Shown: in pieces, positions 46,926 through 59,221 of the stretch
How the letters are laid out: each line of letters begins with the position of its first letter
How positions within the stretch are numbered: position 1 is the first letter of the stretch
Assembly (NCBI GenBank): GCA_009667805.1
Contig: CM019063.1
Span: forward strand, 357,526,113 to 357,590,112
Length of the DNA stretch: 64,000 bases
Source: Leptobrachium leishanense
Lineage: Eukaryota; Chordata; Amphibia; Anura; Megophryidae
Direction of reading: 5' to 3'
Program-made: the position numbers and the translations under genes
The notes under the pieces: generated by a model
The model's input: the letters and a program-made list of their open reading frames with translations, nothing else
What the model was told of the DNA's origin: nothing
The model's database searches: none

Positions 46926-49329
46926 ATCTGATAGAAATGAAAAAGAAAGTACTTTCAGGATGTATTTGATTATAAGAAAGGCAATGTCTGGAAACTCATG
47001 CAGGCAGGGGCCGACACTCAGTCGAGAAAAAAGGTACCTACTCGGTCAGATCAAACCAAGGAGGTCCCACACCGCGCACACCAATGCGGCATCCCAGGAG
47101 AAGACCAATTACCAAACCCGAAGCCACCAAATACCCACGTAGGGTACCAAGAGAAGAATGGGACAAGGGAAGGATAGAAGATTGGACGTGTATACCTAGG
47201 AAGCAGGACCGAACACAACATCTAGGAAGATTCCCCCCAGCAAGAGGAAGAAAGACAGAGATTATCCAGATGGGACAGTAGTACGACATACAAGACCCCA
47301 CGAAATTCTCGTCACCAAGGGACCCATCAGAGAAACTGGGATCAAGGGATCCACCAGGGAAATTGGAACAAACCACCGCACAAACGAGAGATCTCTACCA
47401 GGAGGCAGTTTAAAGAAAATACACATCAAGACACGCTCCATTATGAACAAAGAGAGGTGGATTTTTAATGGGCTTCACCGAAAGAGCAGAGAAAACGGAA
47501 GCCAAAGGTGGCCTGGAGCCCAGAGAAAATACAGGCGAGGGGACGCCCATACAGAACGAGAAGAAGAGGAAAGGACCTTCCTACCCTGGGAAAAAAACCA
47601 AGAGAAAGGTACGAGGACGTAGGGGAGGAAGAGGATCCCGAACCATTAAAAAGACAAAAACACAGAGTAGTGGAGGCATCTTCAATTTGACGGATAAGAT
47701 CTTAACGAAAGAACAAGAAAACATCCTACAAAAAGGCCTCAATTTCACACCGACCAAACACAGTCAATTTGCCATGTCTATCAACCTCCAGAGATTCAAG
47801 AGAACCTTATGTTTGAAGAAGTATTTTCTGAAAAACCCCATTGAGAGGGAAGACCCAGTGTGAGTATACCACCACAAAGAATTGAAAGAAAAATCACATT
47901 TCATCCCTAGGTCCATGATATCACAAGAAATCAGCACCTTTGAAAAGATGGTGATACAAGACATAGGAAAAATCCAAATCAATAAAAGAAAAATAATCTT
48001 ACGGCTCAAGACAAAGGCCCTGAGACAACTAACAGAGGATAAGGAGATAATCCTAAAGCCGGGCGGATATCCACCAAATACTATGAAGAAGAGGCATATA
48101 GAATCCTGAATGATAACACCACATACAAAAAACTCAAGGGGGACCCAACATCCAAGATAAAAGAGAAATTCAATGAATTCCTAGATAGGAGCTACGCCCT
48201 AGTATTATCAACAACAATGAATATAAATATATGAAAATTAGCCACCGGCGATGTCCGGTGTTTTATCATCTGCCCAAAATTCACAAAGTCTCCAAAAAAC
48301 CTCCTGGAAGACCTATAGTGTCTGGAATAGACTCCGTGTCAAGCAGGTTGTCGGAGTATATCGATCAACTGCTACAACCATATGTGACAAAGACCGCATC
48401 ACATCTAAAAGACACTCTAAACATTCTCCAAGACCTGGAGAAAATCAAATGGGAGGATCACTACATCCTAGTTACTAGTAATGTCAGTGCTTTGTACAGC
48501 AACATACCCCATGGAGAAGGAATCACGGCCATCAAAAGCACTTTAGAGAAAACGAACAACCTACCCTAGAACAAGTGGACTACATTGTAGAAGGAATCAA
48601 CGTTATTCTCACGAACAGCTATTTTTGGTTCAACAAAGATTTCTTCTTGCAAGTAAAGAGAACGAGATGGGAACAAAGTTTGCCCCAAGCTTTGCAAACC
48701 TTTTTATGGCCGAGTGGGAGGAGCCCTTAGTACATCGCAGGGAAAACCATGTCATTTTATATAGAAGATCTATCGATGATATTTTCATGGTCTGGGGAGG
48801 AGGAGAGCAAAGCCTGGAGAAGTTCTTAGAAGAAATGAACAGAAGGCATGTGAACATGACACCAAATGGAGCAAAGAAGAGGTGAACTTCGATTTAACCA
48901 TCTATCCAATGGGTGACAAAGTAGCCACCAAATTTTTTTCAAACCAGTGGACTGCAATAGTTTTATAGACAAAACCAGCTGTCATTTGGAGAGATGGCTG
49001 GAAGGAGTGCCCAAAAGCCAAATCCTGAGAGTACGCAGGAACTGCACCAATGTGGACACATTTGACAAACAAGCAGACAGGCTACAGAAAGCTTTTGAAG
49101 AGAATGGGTACGACAAACATCTACTAGAAGCAACAAAGGAAGAAATGAGGAAAATTATTCTAGGAGATCCTTCCTATCCTAAGAATAAAGACAATACTCG
49201 CAACAAACCCCAACACCCTGTGATATTCACATACTATAATGGGCGCTGTGGCGCTCACACAGGAGTAGCGATGTTGAGATCTTTTTGGACAGAATTATAT
49301 GCTCGATGGTAACAAAATAAACCGTACGT

Positions 49330-50169
49330 TCAGATTTATACTCCAAAGCCAGGGAGTATAACAGGACAACTGAACTGCTACTAAGCTCCAAAGGTTTCGA
49401 GAACAACGGACAACTTAGAGCACACAGCAATACAGCAGATTGCAATATTTGAGCGTCAGTACTGAGGTATTTGGTATGACGGCAATGAATTGTTCAGACT
49501 GCAGGGCAGTCAACACACTGACAGATTTAACGTTTTCAGACCACCTTGATCGAGTATGTTGTAACTTGTAATTACCAGGGTCTACTGACACTTATACAGG
49601 CTTAGGGATCGTGCAAGCCTGGGTACTCTTGGCAAATCGAGCAAGCTGAACATAAGCAGAAAACCAACAGTCTTTTGTATTTGCAGATTGTACAAGCGTA
49701 TAAGATCGTATCTCATAACCCTTAGACCTGGAGCAAAACCCCTATAAGGCTGTAGTAAGAAAACCAGGGCGAGATGGGAATCTCCCCACGAAGCGAGTAA
49801 AACCCCAAGCAGCCTGCATAGGGTTAAACCAACGGCGCACAACATTAGCCACCGCTATTGCATGTAACATGAGAATGGTCAAAGACAAGCAGGGTCAAAA
49901 TCAGGAGCAGGAATCGTAGACAAAAATGGGTCGGCAACAGAATAGCTATGAATACAAGAGGAAGCGATGCGGGAACAGAACTCCACGTCAGGGCGACGAG
50001 GCAACTCCTCGAGCCCTGCTTTAAACCCGCCGGCTCCTCGTGACCATGCAGGCCCTGCCCCCTCGGATGCCGCTCGGCCATTACATGGTGCTGGCACTCA
50101 ACCAGCCCTTGGCACTGAACCATGCCCAGACTCCTCAGGAAGCACAGCAGGGGCTGCGGATGTAACAGA
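49330..50169 (-). repeat. 3' LTR of gypsy element 2 (approximate)
   Basis: On the minus strand a polypurine tract CAGGGGGGTTC is followed by TGTTACATCCGCAGCC, the LTR start at 50169. The LTR's far end could not be fixed. No partner LTR was found. Confidence 0.55.
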
Positions 50170-52549
50170 ACCCCCCCTGACAGTCAGACTCAGAACAACC
50201 TCCAGGCGCTGAAGGATGGGCCGCATTGGAATTGGCGAACCAGACGAGTCGCCTGGATTTCGCTTGCTGGTAGCTAAGAACGATCCTCAGGCCCATAACC
50301 CTCCCATTCCACCAGGTATTGAAGGACACCTCGGACCACACGGGACCTCAAGATGACACGAACCTCATATTCCTCCTCACCCTGGGACTTGATAGGCGGC
50401 GGTGGAGAAGTGACTCTGTTATACCTATTACAGGTAAGAAGTTTCAAGAGGCTAACATGGAATACGTTATGTATACATAGATATGGGGGTAAAGCCAAAG
50501 CATAGGAAACAGGGTTAATACGTCTTAGCATCTTTATAAGGACCAATAAACCTGGGAGCCATCTTCATGGACAGCACCAACAATTTGATGTTTCTGGTTG
50601 ACAGCCATACCTTGTCCCCGACCGTATACACCAGTGCAGGACCTCTGCGTCTGTCTTTTTTGCTTTTGAATATTGGCCTCCATGATTTCCTTAACCTTCT
50701 CCCATGTCCCTTTCAGATTATTCAGATGCTCATCCAAGGCTGGCAACGCAGTACCTTGGAATACAGAGGGGAGCATGGGAGGATCATAACCATAAACTGT
50801 ATGGAAAGGTGAGTGGCCTGTAGTTTCACTCATGGAGTTGTTTAGAGCAACCTCAGCCCAGGGTAACAGGTCTGCCCATTCACTTTGCTTTTCAGACACA
50901 AAGCACCACAAGTATTGTTCAACACTCTGGCTCTCTCTGCGGCTCGATTCGTCTGTGGGTGATAAGCCGAGGAGAAACGCAACGTGATTCTGAGGTAGTC
51001 AAAAAACCCTTGCCAGAAACGAGAATCAAACTGTGTTCCTCTGTTGGATACTATTCCCAGAGGAACCCCATGAAGTCTCACAACATTTTGCACGAACACT
51101 GGCACCAGCTCAATAGCTGAAGGAAGCTTGACCAGAGGCACAAAGTGCACCATCTTGGAGAATCTGCCTACTACGGTATGGATCACCATATGACCCTGGG
51201 ATATAGGTAGATCGGTAATGAAGTCCATAGAGATGTGGGACCAAGGTCTCTCAGGCACCGGCAAAGGCTGCAATAGACCTATAGGTAAGGACCTGGGATT
51301 CTTGCTTCTACAGCACACTTCACATGTGGCTATGTAGTCCTTGATATCCCTTCGCATACCTGCCCACCAGAACTGTTTTTTAATTGTGGCTAGAGTCTTT
51401 GTTATCCCCATATGCCCATAAGGCTTGGAATCATGGTATATCATCATCATCATCTGTGTTCTCTCCTCAGGTACAAAGACCTTACCAGGAGGTTTCTCAA
51501 GAGGAGCAACACCTTGGACAGCCTGAATTCTCTTCAACAATGGAGAAGATACAGTGAGGACGGTGGTACCCAATATCCTCTAATGAGGAATGATTGGACT
51601 GTGGTTGAAAGTATATTCTTCATACATTTTCATACTCGAATTGCCTGGACAAAGCATCGGCTTTCGTGTTTTTTTGACCCAGGACGATAGGTCAACAAGA
51701 AATTGAAACTGGACAGGAACAATGACCACCTGGCCTGCCTGGAATTTAAACGGTTAGCGTCTTACATGTAAACAAGATTTTTCTGATCTGTTATGATTAT
51801 CACGGGATCCTTTGTGCCTTCTAGCAAATAGCGCCATTCCTTGAGGGCTGCTATAACTGCCAGTAATTCCCTATTCCCAATGTCATAGTTTCTCTTTGCA
51901 GGTGTAATTTTCCTGGAGAAAAACCCACAGGGGTGTAACGGTCCCTCAGGACGCTCGCTCTGAGACAGAACTGCACCAATTCCTATCTCGGACGCATCTA
52001 TTTCAAGCTGGAATGGCAAGCCTGGTTCTGAATGCCGTAGGATAGGTGCTGTGACGAATGACTCCTTGAGTGACTGAAATGCCTGCATGGCTTGATCACT
52101 CGAGACCTGATTCTGAGCACCTTTCTTGGTCATGGCTGTGATTGGAGACCTTTAATGAACCTCCTATAATAATTCGTGAAGCCAAGGAATCTCTGTATGG
52201 CCTTCAGACCCTGAGGTAGTGGCCATTCTTTGATGGCGGATAACTTGTTTGGGTCCATCACAAACCCCTCAGGTGTGATAATGTAACCCAGGAAATGAAC
52301 TGAAGTTATGTCGAACAGACCCTTTTCTAACTTGCAGTATAGTTTATTCTCCAGCAACCTATGTAACACTGTCCGTACATGGACATTATGTGTGTCAACT
52401 TCAGGAGAATAAATCAAGATATCGTCTAGATCAGTGTTTCTCAAGTAGTGGGTCGCGACCCAAAAGTGGGTCGCGACCAGGGGCAGACTGGGCCGCGGGG
52501 CAAGTGCCCCCAGGCCTCTCTAATGCTTGGGACCCACTGATGCATCTTA

Positions 52550-52735
52550 CCTACAGCAGCAGGTCCCAGGTGGCACGGCTACCTCTGCTTCCCTCACCAG
52601 CAACCGCGTGCCGGAACTTCCCTGCTTGAAGGAAATTTAGGCACGCAGTTGCTAGAGAGGGAAGCAGGGATAGCCCCTCCCCCTCAGCTACAGCCACCAC
52701 ACGCCACCTGGGACCTGCTGCATCAGGTAAAATAC
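52550..52735. repeat. Inverted repeat
   Basis: GCAGCAGGTCCCAGGTGGCA at the left is mirrored by CACCTGGGACCTGCTGC at the right. The arms also share GGGAAGCAG-type segments. Confidence 0.75.
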
Positions 52736-53305
52736 TCTGTAATGGCAAGGTGGGGGGTCTTTAATGAGAAGGTGTGGAGTGGGGCTCAGTAACTGGCAGC
52801 AGCTCTTTACTCCCAACAGGGACAGACATGTGTCCAGTGCATTCTACTACTGGCTGCCAACACCAGGAGCAACTGTGCACATCTCAGTGAAGCATAAGGC
52901 TTTTGGGTAAGGGGGGCTCCCTATGTATATTTGATTGTGTTTTCCCTTTCTGAATATCTGTTATACTGTCTGTCCATCTATTTCTGTGTGTCCTTCTGTG
53001 TATTTTTCCATCTGTCCTTGTATGTATGTCTTCCTCTCCATTTCTCTATTTCTCCCCATCTCTTCCCTTTCTCCCTCTATCACTCTCTCCCTTTTACTCT
53101 ATAAATCTCTCACCCCTCTTCCTTTCCTGCCTTCCTCCTGATGTGATAATCCCTGCAGAAAACTAGAATGTACACTGAGAATTTTCAGCAGAATCACACA
53201 CTGCTTCGTGATCCCGGCCTCCCTGCATACCAGGGGTGTGCGGTGTGGTCAGTGGCTGGTGAGGCACTGGCTAGTATCAGAGCCAGATATAAACAGGTTA
53301 CGTAG

Positions 53306-53405
53306 TGCTCCCCAGGATCTGGCTGCTCTCAGTGCTCCCCGGGAACTGGCTGCTCTCAGTGCTCCCTAGGAACTGGCTGCTCTCAGTGCTCCCTAGGATC
53401 TGCGT
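53306..53405 (+). repeat. 27-bp tandem repeat, 3.5 units
   Basis: GTGCTCCC(C/T)(A/G)GGA(T/A)CTGGCTGCTCTCA repeated. Confidence 0.88.
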
Positions 53406-53525
53406 TGCCCACTCCAGGCAGCGTGTGTCAGCCGCATATGGTCTCCTCCACCTGCAGGGAGGAGGTGCCGCCACAGTGAACAGTCACACTGCGGACACAC
53501 CCTGAGCACAGCCCTGCGCCCACTT

Positions 53526-54166
53526 AGGCTGAGCGTCCACTGGCACCGTAGTCGGACGACCGATGCGTTCGTCAGACCATGGATGACGTCGGACTAGGTC
53601 CGACGAGGGTTTTCCACTGCAAGCGATCTGTCGGAACAGCTGTGGACGATCAGATAGAATTCAGAGGTGGAGTGCAGAGACTGCCAAAACCAGAATGAAC
53701 TGGTTTTACATATAAAACACAGTTCATTCTGCTTTTTTAAACACTGCAGTCCTTTGTGGGACAATGGGTGAGACTGAATACAAATATACATACAAGTACA
53801 CACAGAACAGTAGCAGAGAGGACCCAAGAGCTTACAATCAACCAAGGAGCCTTCCCTGCCCTACCCCACACCCCTACATAAACAGGGCTAGTCCCACACA
53901 TCTCACATACATTATGCTTTTATAACTCCCCTGATCAGTTTCTCCACAGCCATCTTCTCTGATCTGCTGAAATACATGCGATGCAAACAAGTGAAATGGT
54001 TCTGATCGCCCATCTGATGCCGTCTTTACCCGTCGCTGGAAGACGGACGTCGGACGCAATGGACGATGGTCCATTCACCTGCATGTTGTTTGATCGGACA
54101 ACGACGACGGACGATATCTGATGATCGCATTATCGCACAAATACGGTGCCAGTGGACGCCCAGCCT
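53526..54166. mobile_element. MITE with AGGCTGAGCGTCC ends
   Basis: AGGCTGAGCGTCCACTGG at 53526 is mirrored at 54166 with one mismatch over 25 bp. Subterminal CGGACGAC/GTCGTCCG-like repeats. No coding. Nested within the hAT element. Target duplication unclear. Confidence 0.8.
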
Positions 54167-54917
54167 GACTGTGCGAGACGAGGACAGTTACAGGATTGTC
54201 TTGGGTCAATCAATGCATGGAAGGCCTACCTCCCATGGAGGCATTTTTTTTACTGATTTGAACCACTGGGGCTTTCCCATTGGTCCAAGCTATTCCATTG
54301 CGTAGGCTCAGTGAGGGCAGGCTGTCGCTGCCGTGAAGAAATAATGCGCGCAGTGGCAGAGACGGATGGCGGGGGAGCACAGAGCAGGTGGGTTTAAGTT
54401 TTTAGAATATTTTATTATTCATTCAGTAGTGACTTAAATTATTTGCTTTGTCTACCATCACCCCAGACTTTGAGACACTTATTAAGAGCAAGAGGCATCC
54501 CCAGTTTTCCCATAAGTTCTAATTAATTTCATATGATTAAATTACAGTTTATTTTATTGGGTTTTTGTCTCAACAGTGCTTTTTCACTTGTGCTGTGATT
54601 ACTGCACGATTCATTTTGGAAAGAATCCCTGTTTGTTTACAAAACTGTTTAAAAAGTGCATACATTGTAGAATGTTGCGCACGTTGTTTTGTGGAATAAA
54701 TTATAATGTTTCAGAAATTCAATTATTTTTGGGTCGCGACTTAATGACCAAGGACAATTGTGGGTCCTGAGCGTCCCTAGGTTGAGAACCACTGGTCTAG
54801 ATATACTATTACAAAGACTTGCAAAAAATCCCTCAGTACATCATTTATAAAGTCCTGGAAGACTGCTGGCGCATTACATAAGCCAAATGGCATGACCAGA
54901 TATTCATAATGACCGCT

Positions 54918-55101
54918 CCTGGTGTTAAAAGCAGTGATATATTATGAATCTGCTGAGTCTGACGGAAAGAACGATATATAAGATGTCTGGGTCATATAAT
55001 AAAACGTGGCTTCAAAACGCGTTTAAATATGATGAGCGAAAATGGCAAAAATGAGCTCAGCACACAGGCATAAAATGCCTCCGCAGCAAAAGGGTTAAAT
55101 G
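54918..55101 (-). mobile_element. piggyBac-like fragment
   Basis: Reverse complement of parts of 43820-44090: TTAACCCTTTTGCTGCGGAG at its right end, GTCAGACTCAGCAGATTCATAATA at its left. TTAA occurs at both limits (54918 and ~55098), but gypsy coding does not resume to the right, so it marks the truncation point. Confidence 0.45.
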
Positions 55102-55104
55102 AGT

Positions 55105-55615
55105 GCTGACTTGCAATACCCTTCACAGGTACCTTCGCGCCTCTATAAAACCTGTTTGGTGTCACCACATTTGTTCTCGAAGTACAAGTACCAGCTGTAG
55201 CGGGGGTAGTTGTTGTGAGTCCACAAGTGGCGCTGGTTATTCGAGGAAGTTCTTTAAACTGCTGACCTAGCATTGCTGACTTCTTTCTTGTCTCGGATAA
55301 ATACCTCTCACTCTGAAGCTCAGCCACCCTGCCAGTAAAGGATGATGATGATGATGTAGTAGTTTTTCCAGTCTTTTAATGTTTGCAGGGTGGGTTTCGC
55401 TGACTACTAGTACTACTACAACTGTCTGATGTTCTGCTGGTTTTCCCTCGGGTTTTAAATAGGCAGACCTTGAGACACAGTGACAGCAAGAGGACTTCCA
55501 AGCTGTTTCTTTTTACTGCCCTTTGAAACAGTCCTGCGAAAAGAACTAGTAAGTAATGGGACCGTACTTGAAATAATGGTTGTTGATGGTGGTCACCACT
55601 GCTGCTTGAATCCAT
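55105..55615 (-). other. Unrecognised minus-strand frames
   Basis: Two frames (55615-55376 and 55327-55105) rich in Ser and Thr, separated by a stop. No motif recognised; possibly a fragment of a transposon ORF or chance. Confidence 0.2.
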
Positions 55616-56027
55616 GATTGACGTTGATATATTATGTTCTAAACAGATACAAAATATTTATGGTTTTATTTTTTAATTTAATTTTTGTATATAATATATA
55701 GGTCCAAAGACACAACCACTACTAAACTTTGTGTGTGGTCAAGGTGAAGGCCGCCAGCAAGGGGTCTTTCCAATGTTAACGGCTCATAATGTGAAAAGAA
55801 ACAAAATTTCAAGATGAGGTGTTTTTTTTATTTTTCTCTGCTCTAAAAGTACTGCACTGCAGTACCATTTTAGATGTGAAAGCGTTTTTTTTATATTCAC
55901 AAGACACATGTCATACATGATGCCAAATAGAAAATTTCTGTTTATTTTATTAATTTAATCTGAAATGGTATGAAATATAAAAAATAACCTTATTTTTCAT
56001 AGTGCACTGCATTGTATGTGTGTATAT
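55616..56027. other. AT-rich DNA, no gene
   Basis: Nothing recognised. Confidence 0.4.
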
Positions 56028-56911
56028 CAGTGACGTGCGGTGAGGTCAGTGGCTGGTGAGGCACTGGTTGATCTACAAATGCAAAACAGCCAAAAAACAT
56101 TCTAGCTCCCAAAGAGGAGGCTTCAGGCATTTAGTACATCAGGACAGACACTGCGAGTAAGGACTGACTGGAAGCCGATTCTGTTCCCACAGACCTTTTA
56201 TACAGAACAATTATCTTACAATATACCTTCTAAATTGCATTGGCAAAGACTTCCTAAATGAAGAATCTGCAGTCCTGGGTCCTTGTACCTGGACTTGTTT
56301 TCATACAGGGTTATTCAGAGGGGTGAAAAGCAGGAGAATGGAAAATTCTAGGTCAAAATAGCCAAACCAGAAAAATTTTCCCTTTCATGATCTGCTATTT
56401 TGACCTAGAATTTTCCATTCTCCAGTCATTCGCCTGCTTTTCACCGCTCTCTGAATAACCCTGATACAGGGCTATTCAGAAAGAGGTGAAAACCTTGAGA
56501 ATGAGTGGTGAATTGAATTCTAGGTCAAAATAGACTGGCTACACTATCAGGGATATTCAGAGAGAGAGGTGAAAACCTTGAGAATTGGCAGGAAAATGAA
56601 CAGCCAATTTGGAAAGTGAGATAAATGGGAGAATTTTTCTGGTTTGACTATTTTGACCTAGAAGTTTAACTTCTGCAGTCATTCTCCAAGGTTTTCACCT
56701 TTCTGAATAGCCCTGATACAGGGTCATTCTTCTGCTTTTCACCGCTCTCTGAATAACTCTGATACAGGGCTATTCAGAAAGAGGTGAAAACCTTGAGAAT
56801 GACAGAAGTTAAAATTCTAGGTCAAAATAGTCAAACCAGAAAAATTCTCCCATTTATCACACTTTCCAAATTGGCTATTTGGTCTAGATTTTAATGGGCT
56901 ATTTGGTCTAG

Positions 56912-57084
56912 AATCTGTTTCTCAAATCGTTTCCTCGGCCTGGTTTGCCAGATATGTGAAGCACAGCACAGGTGATATAATTTGCTGCTCAGTGTTTGCA
57001 GTATTCAGTCTGCATTTTCCCAAGGTGATCTGAAAAATCTAGCCTGTAGTGGGTCCTGAGGACTGGAGTTGAGAAACCCTGGTC
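56912..57084 (-). mobile_element. Short hAT-type MITE, copy 1
   Basis: From TTTCTCAAATCGTTTCC to GGAGTTGAGAAACCCTGG. Its copy 57231-57402 is in the opposite orientation. Confidence 0.75.
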
Positions 57085-57230
57085 TAGATGGTTCATTCTC
57101 CAGCCAATTCAAGGTTTTCACCTCTCTCTGAATAACCCTGATAGTGTAGCCAGCACAATGATTCAATATTGGGGATATTCAGAGAGAGGTGAAAACCTTG
57201 AGAATTGGCAGGAGAATGAACAATCTAGAC

Positions 57231-57402
57231 CAGGGTTTCTCAACTCCAGTCCTCAGGACCCACTACAGGCTAGATTTTTCAGATCACCTTGGGAAAATGC
57301 AGACTGAATACTGCAAACGCTGAGCAGCAAATTATATCACCTGTGCTTCACATATCTGGCAAACCAGGCCGAGGAAACGAGTTGAGAAACACTGATTCTA
57401 GA
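57231..57402 (+). mobile_element. Short hAT-type MITE, copy 2
   Basis: CAGGGTTTCTCAACTCCAGT to GAGTTGAGAAACACTG, over 90 percent like the first copy reversed. Confidence 0.75.
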
Positions 57403-59221
57403 CCAAATAGCCAATTTGGAAAGTGAGATAAATGGGAGAATTTTTCTGGTTTGACTATTTTGACCTAGAATTTTAACTTCTGTCATTCTCAAGGTTTTCA
57501 CCTCTTTCTGAATAGCCCTGTATCAGAGTTATTCAGAGAGCGGTGAAAAGCAGAAGAATGACCCTGTATCAGGGCTATTCAGAAAGGTGAAAACCTTGGA
57601 GAATGACTGCAGAAGTTAAACTTTTAGGTCAAAATAGTCAAACCAGAAAAATTCTCCCATTTATCTCACTTTCCAAATTGGCTGTTCATTTTCCTGCCAA
57701 TTCAAGGTTTTCACGCTCTCTGAATAACCCTGATATTTTAGGCTCAAAAAAATAAAAAAAAGTTAAGCCAACGCTTGCCCCTGGCAAAACACACAGCGCA
57801 TGTGAAAGAAAGGGTGTGTAAAGAGACTGGCACTGTAAGAACACACACCTCTATATGCTGCCCCTATAACAAAAGTATTAGGAGGAGCCTGGCCACATCC
57901 ATTAGGTTTCCTTAAAGCACCTATACATTTTGCGTCATTCATATTATACTGAAGGGAAAGCAAGCCACTGACCCAACCTGACTTCTGCACACTGCAGGGC
58001 AGCACTTTCAGGCACTGACAGGGAGCAAAATGGAGATCCGACACGGCAGCCCAAAGCCAGTGACCCATGAAGCACATGCTGTGATCTGACAGCCCTGGTA
58101 GAAGAGGAGTTGAGAGAGTCTTGCTGGCAACTTTGCATCTGCTGAGTCCCCCACCTGTCCTGTCCCTCCCCAGGCAGCCTGGCTAGAGGTACAATACATC
58201 ATACAGATTGGCAGCTAAGCACTATCTGAACATCAGCACAGAGGAAAGCCATGGCCTCTCTCTCCCCCCCATCATTAACCCTCTCCCCCCCGTGAGGTCA
58301 CTTACCTTGCAGCTGGGCAAAGAGGGCTTCCTGCTGCTGCACCCCCTCAGATCCCTCCTGGGGGGCAGATGTGTTGTGCATTCTTCCAGCCCCAGTTAGC
58401 AGACAATAACCAGCCTGGGGTATAACTGGGCATCCCCAGCTGTGGCAGAGCAGGGCACCCCTGTGCCAGGCTCCTGGACTGCAGCTCCCCATGCAACCAG
58501 TCAGGGGTTGTCCATCATGCAATCTTTTCACAGCCTGCATTGGAGGGCTGCCTGGCCTATCATTGCCAGGAAGGGGCATGTCTAACTGCTAGACTTCCTG
58601 TCAATCAGAGGCAGTCCTCTAATGTAGGGGTTTTCTGGGAATGGCTTGGACCAATGGTGCTTTGCCATTGGTCCAAGCTTTCCCATGCTCTATCAGTGCC
58701 TGTCAGTCTGTGCGGCATTAATGAGCAGTGATCTCTGACGTGTGCTGCACACATCTTGAGCAGTTTACTCAATTAGTGCAGCGGGTAAACGTCCTGCTAT
58801 GCAAATTGCGTAGGCTGGGAAAACTAATGCCTGCAGAGGCAGAGGACTGAGCTGACAGCGGGGGAGCAGGTGAGTTTGTTTTTAGTTTATTAATTTATCA
58901 CTTAATGGCAGGTGCGGCTGTGCCTCCCATGCCTCCACTGAGTGCACGTCCCTGGTGTATATCGAGACAGAGTAGCTAGGGAATGATGCAGAATGCAATG
59001 CACCATAATCTGTTACCTTACCACAGACCGCAGAAATTATGTATACAGTACTGTGCAAAAGTTTTAGGCAGGTGTGAAATGCTGTAAACAAAGAATGCTT
59101 TCAGAAATATAAATAACTAGGTGGAAAGCCTGCCCAGAGGGCAGTCTATTGTTAAGTGAGGTGTGCATAAATGTTCGCTGAAATGAAAGCACAGCAATGT
59201 CAAGGAAAGACAATTTTTTTG

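Larger units (their letters stand above)
44407..49312 (+). mobile_element. Penelope-like element with L2 insertion
   Basis: The N-terminal part at 44610-44960 and the rest from 46926 on belong to one Penelope-like protein, separated by an L2 LINE at about 44963-46925. The frame (SLI before, SDRNEKES after) is continuous across the join. The C-terminal GIY-YIG end is missing after 49312. Outer boundaries are uncertain. Confidence 0.75.
44610..49312 (+). pseudogene. Penelope-like reverse transcriptase, broken
   Basis: WEIIALEKYLKGK (44660) opens the region. IFNLTDKILTKEQENIL and LQRFKRTLCLKKYF (47680-47830) precede the RT. FYHLPKIHKVSKKPPGRPIV (48255), VTSNVSALYSNIPHGEG (48470), MGTKFAPSFANLFMAEWEE (48669) and YRRSIDDIFMVW (48765) are the RT motifs. 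DD is kept and Y before IDD is S. KSQILRVRRNCTN (49015) is the thumb. At least four frame changes make it inactive. Confidence 0.88.
52432..54794. mobile_element. hAT element, non-autonomous
   Basis: CAGTGTTTCTCAAGTAG at the left and GGTTGAGAACCACTG at the right, flanked by 8-bp GTCTAGAT (52424-52431 and 54795-54802). Subterminal GGGTCGCGACC repeats at both ends. No transposase frame. It contains an inverted-repeat element (53526-54166), pieces resembling the hAT at 56028-58954 (near 53230 and 54230-54400), and a 27-bp tandem repeat. Confidence 0.93.
50180..54917 (-). pseudogene. Gypsy element 2 pol (RT, RNase H, integrase, chromodomain)
   Basis: Minus strand, right to left: [20 protein letters not shown] (54917-54850), then the RT active-site segment interrupted by the hAT at 52432-54794. 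HFLGYIITPEGF follows. RNase H shows QLEIDASEIGIGAVLSQ and YDIGNRELLAV (52130-51762). Integrase shows HDSKPYGHMG, SHISMDFITDLP and IVSNRGTQF, where the second catalytic Asp is Asn. The chromodomain is [11 protein letters not shown] and [15 protein letters not shown] (50370-50270). Gag, protease and the RT start are absent. Frameshift near 50900. Confidence 0.92.
56300..57740. repeat. Nested palindrome array
   Basis: Units pairing ATTCAGAGAGAGGTGAAAAC with its complement, and AATTCTAGGTCAAAATAG with its complement, alternate in both orientations. The whole block is close to self-complementary about 57150. Parts are internally duplicated. Confidence 0.85.
56028..58954. mobile_element. hAT element with palindromic core
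   Basis: CAGTGACGTGCGGTGAGG at the left and CACTGAGTGCACGTCCCTG at the right, flanked by GTGTATAT (56020-56027 and 58955-58962). No transposase. The left half is filled with inverted-repeat units (56300-57740). Confidence 0.9.

Noticed and set aside
53935..54305. A possible host coding exon
   Set aside because: The frames lie across the end of a MITE and the hAT inside; no homologous protein pattern was seen.
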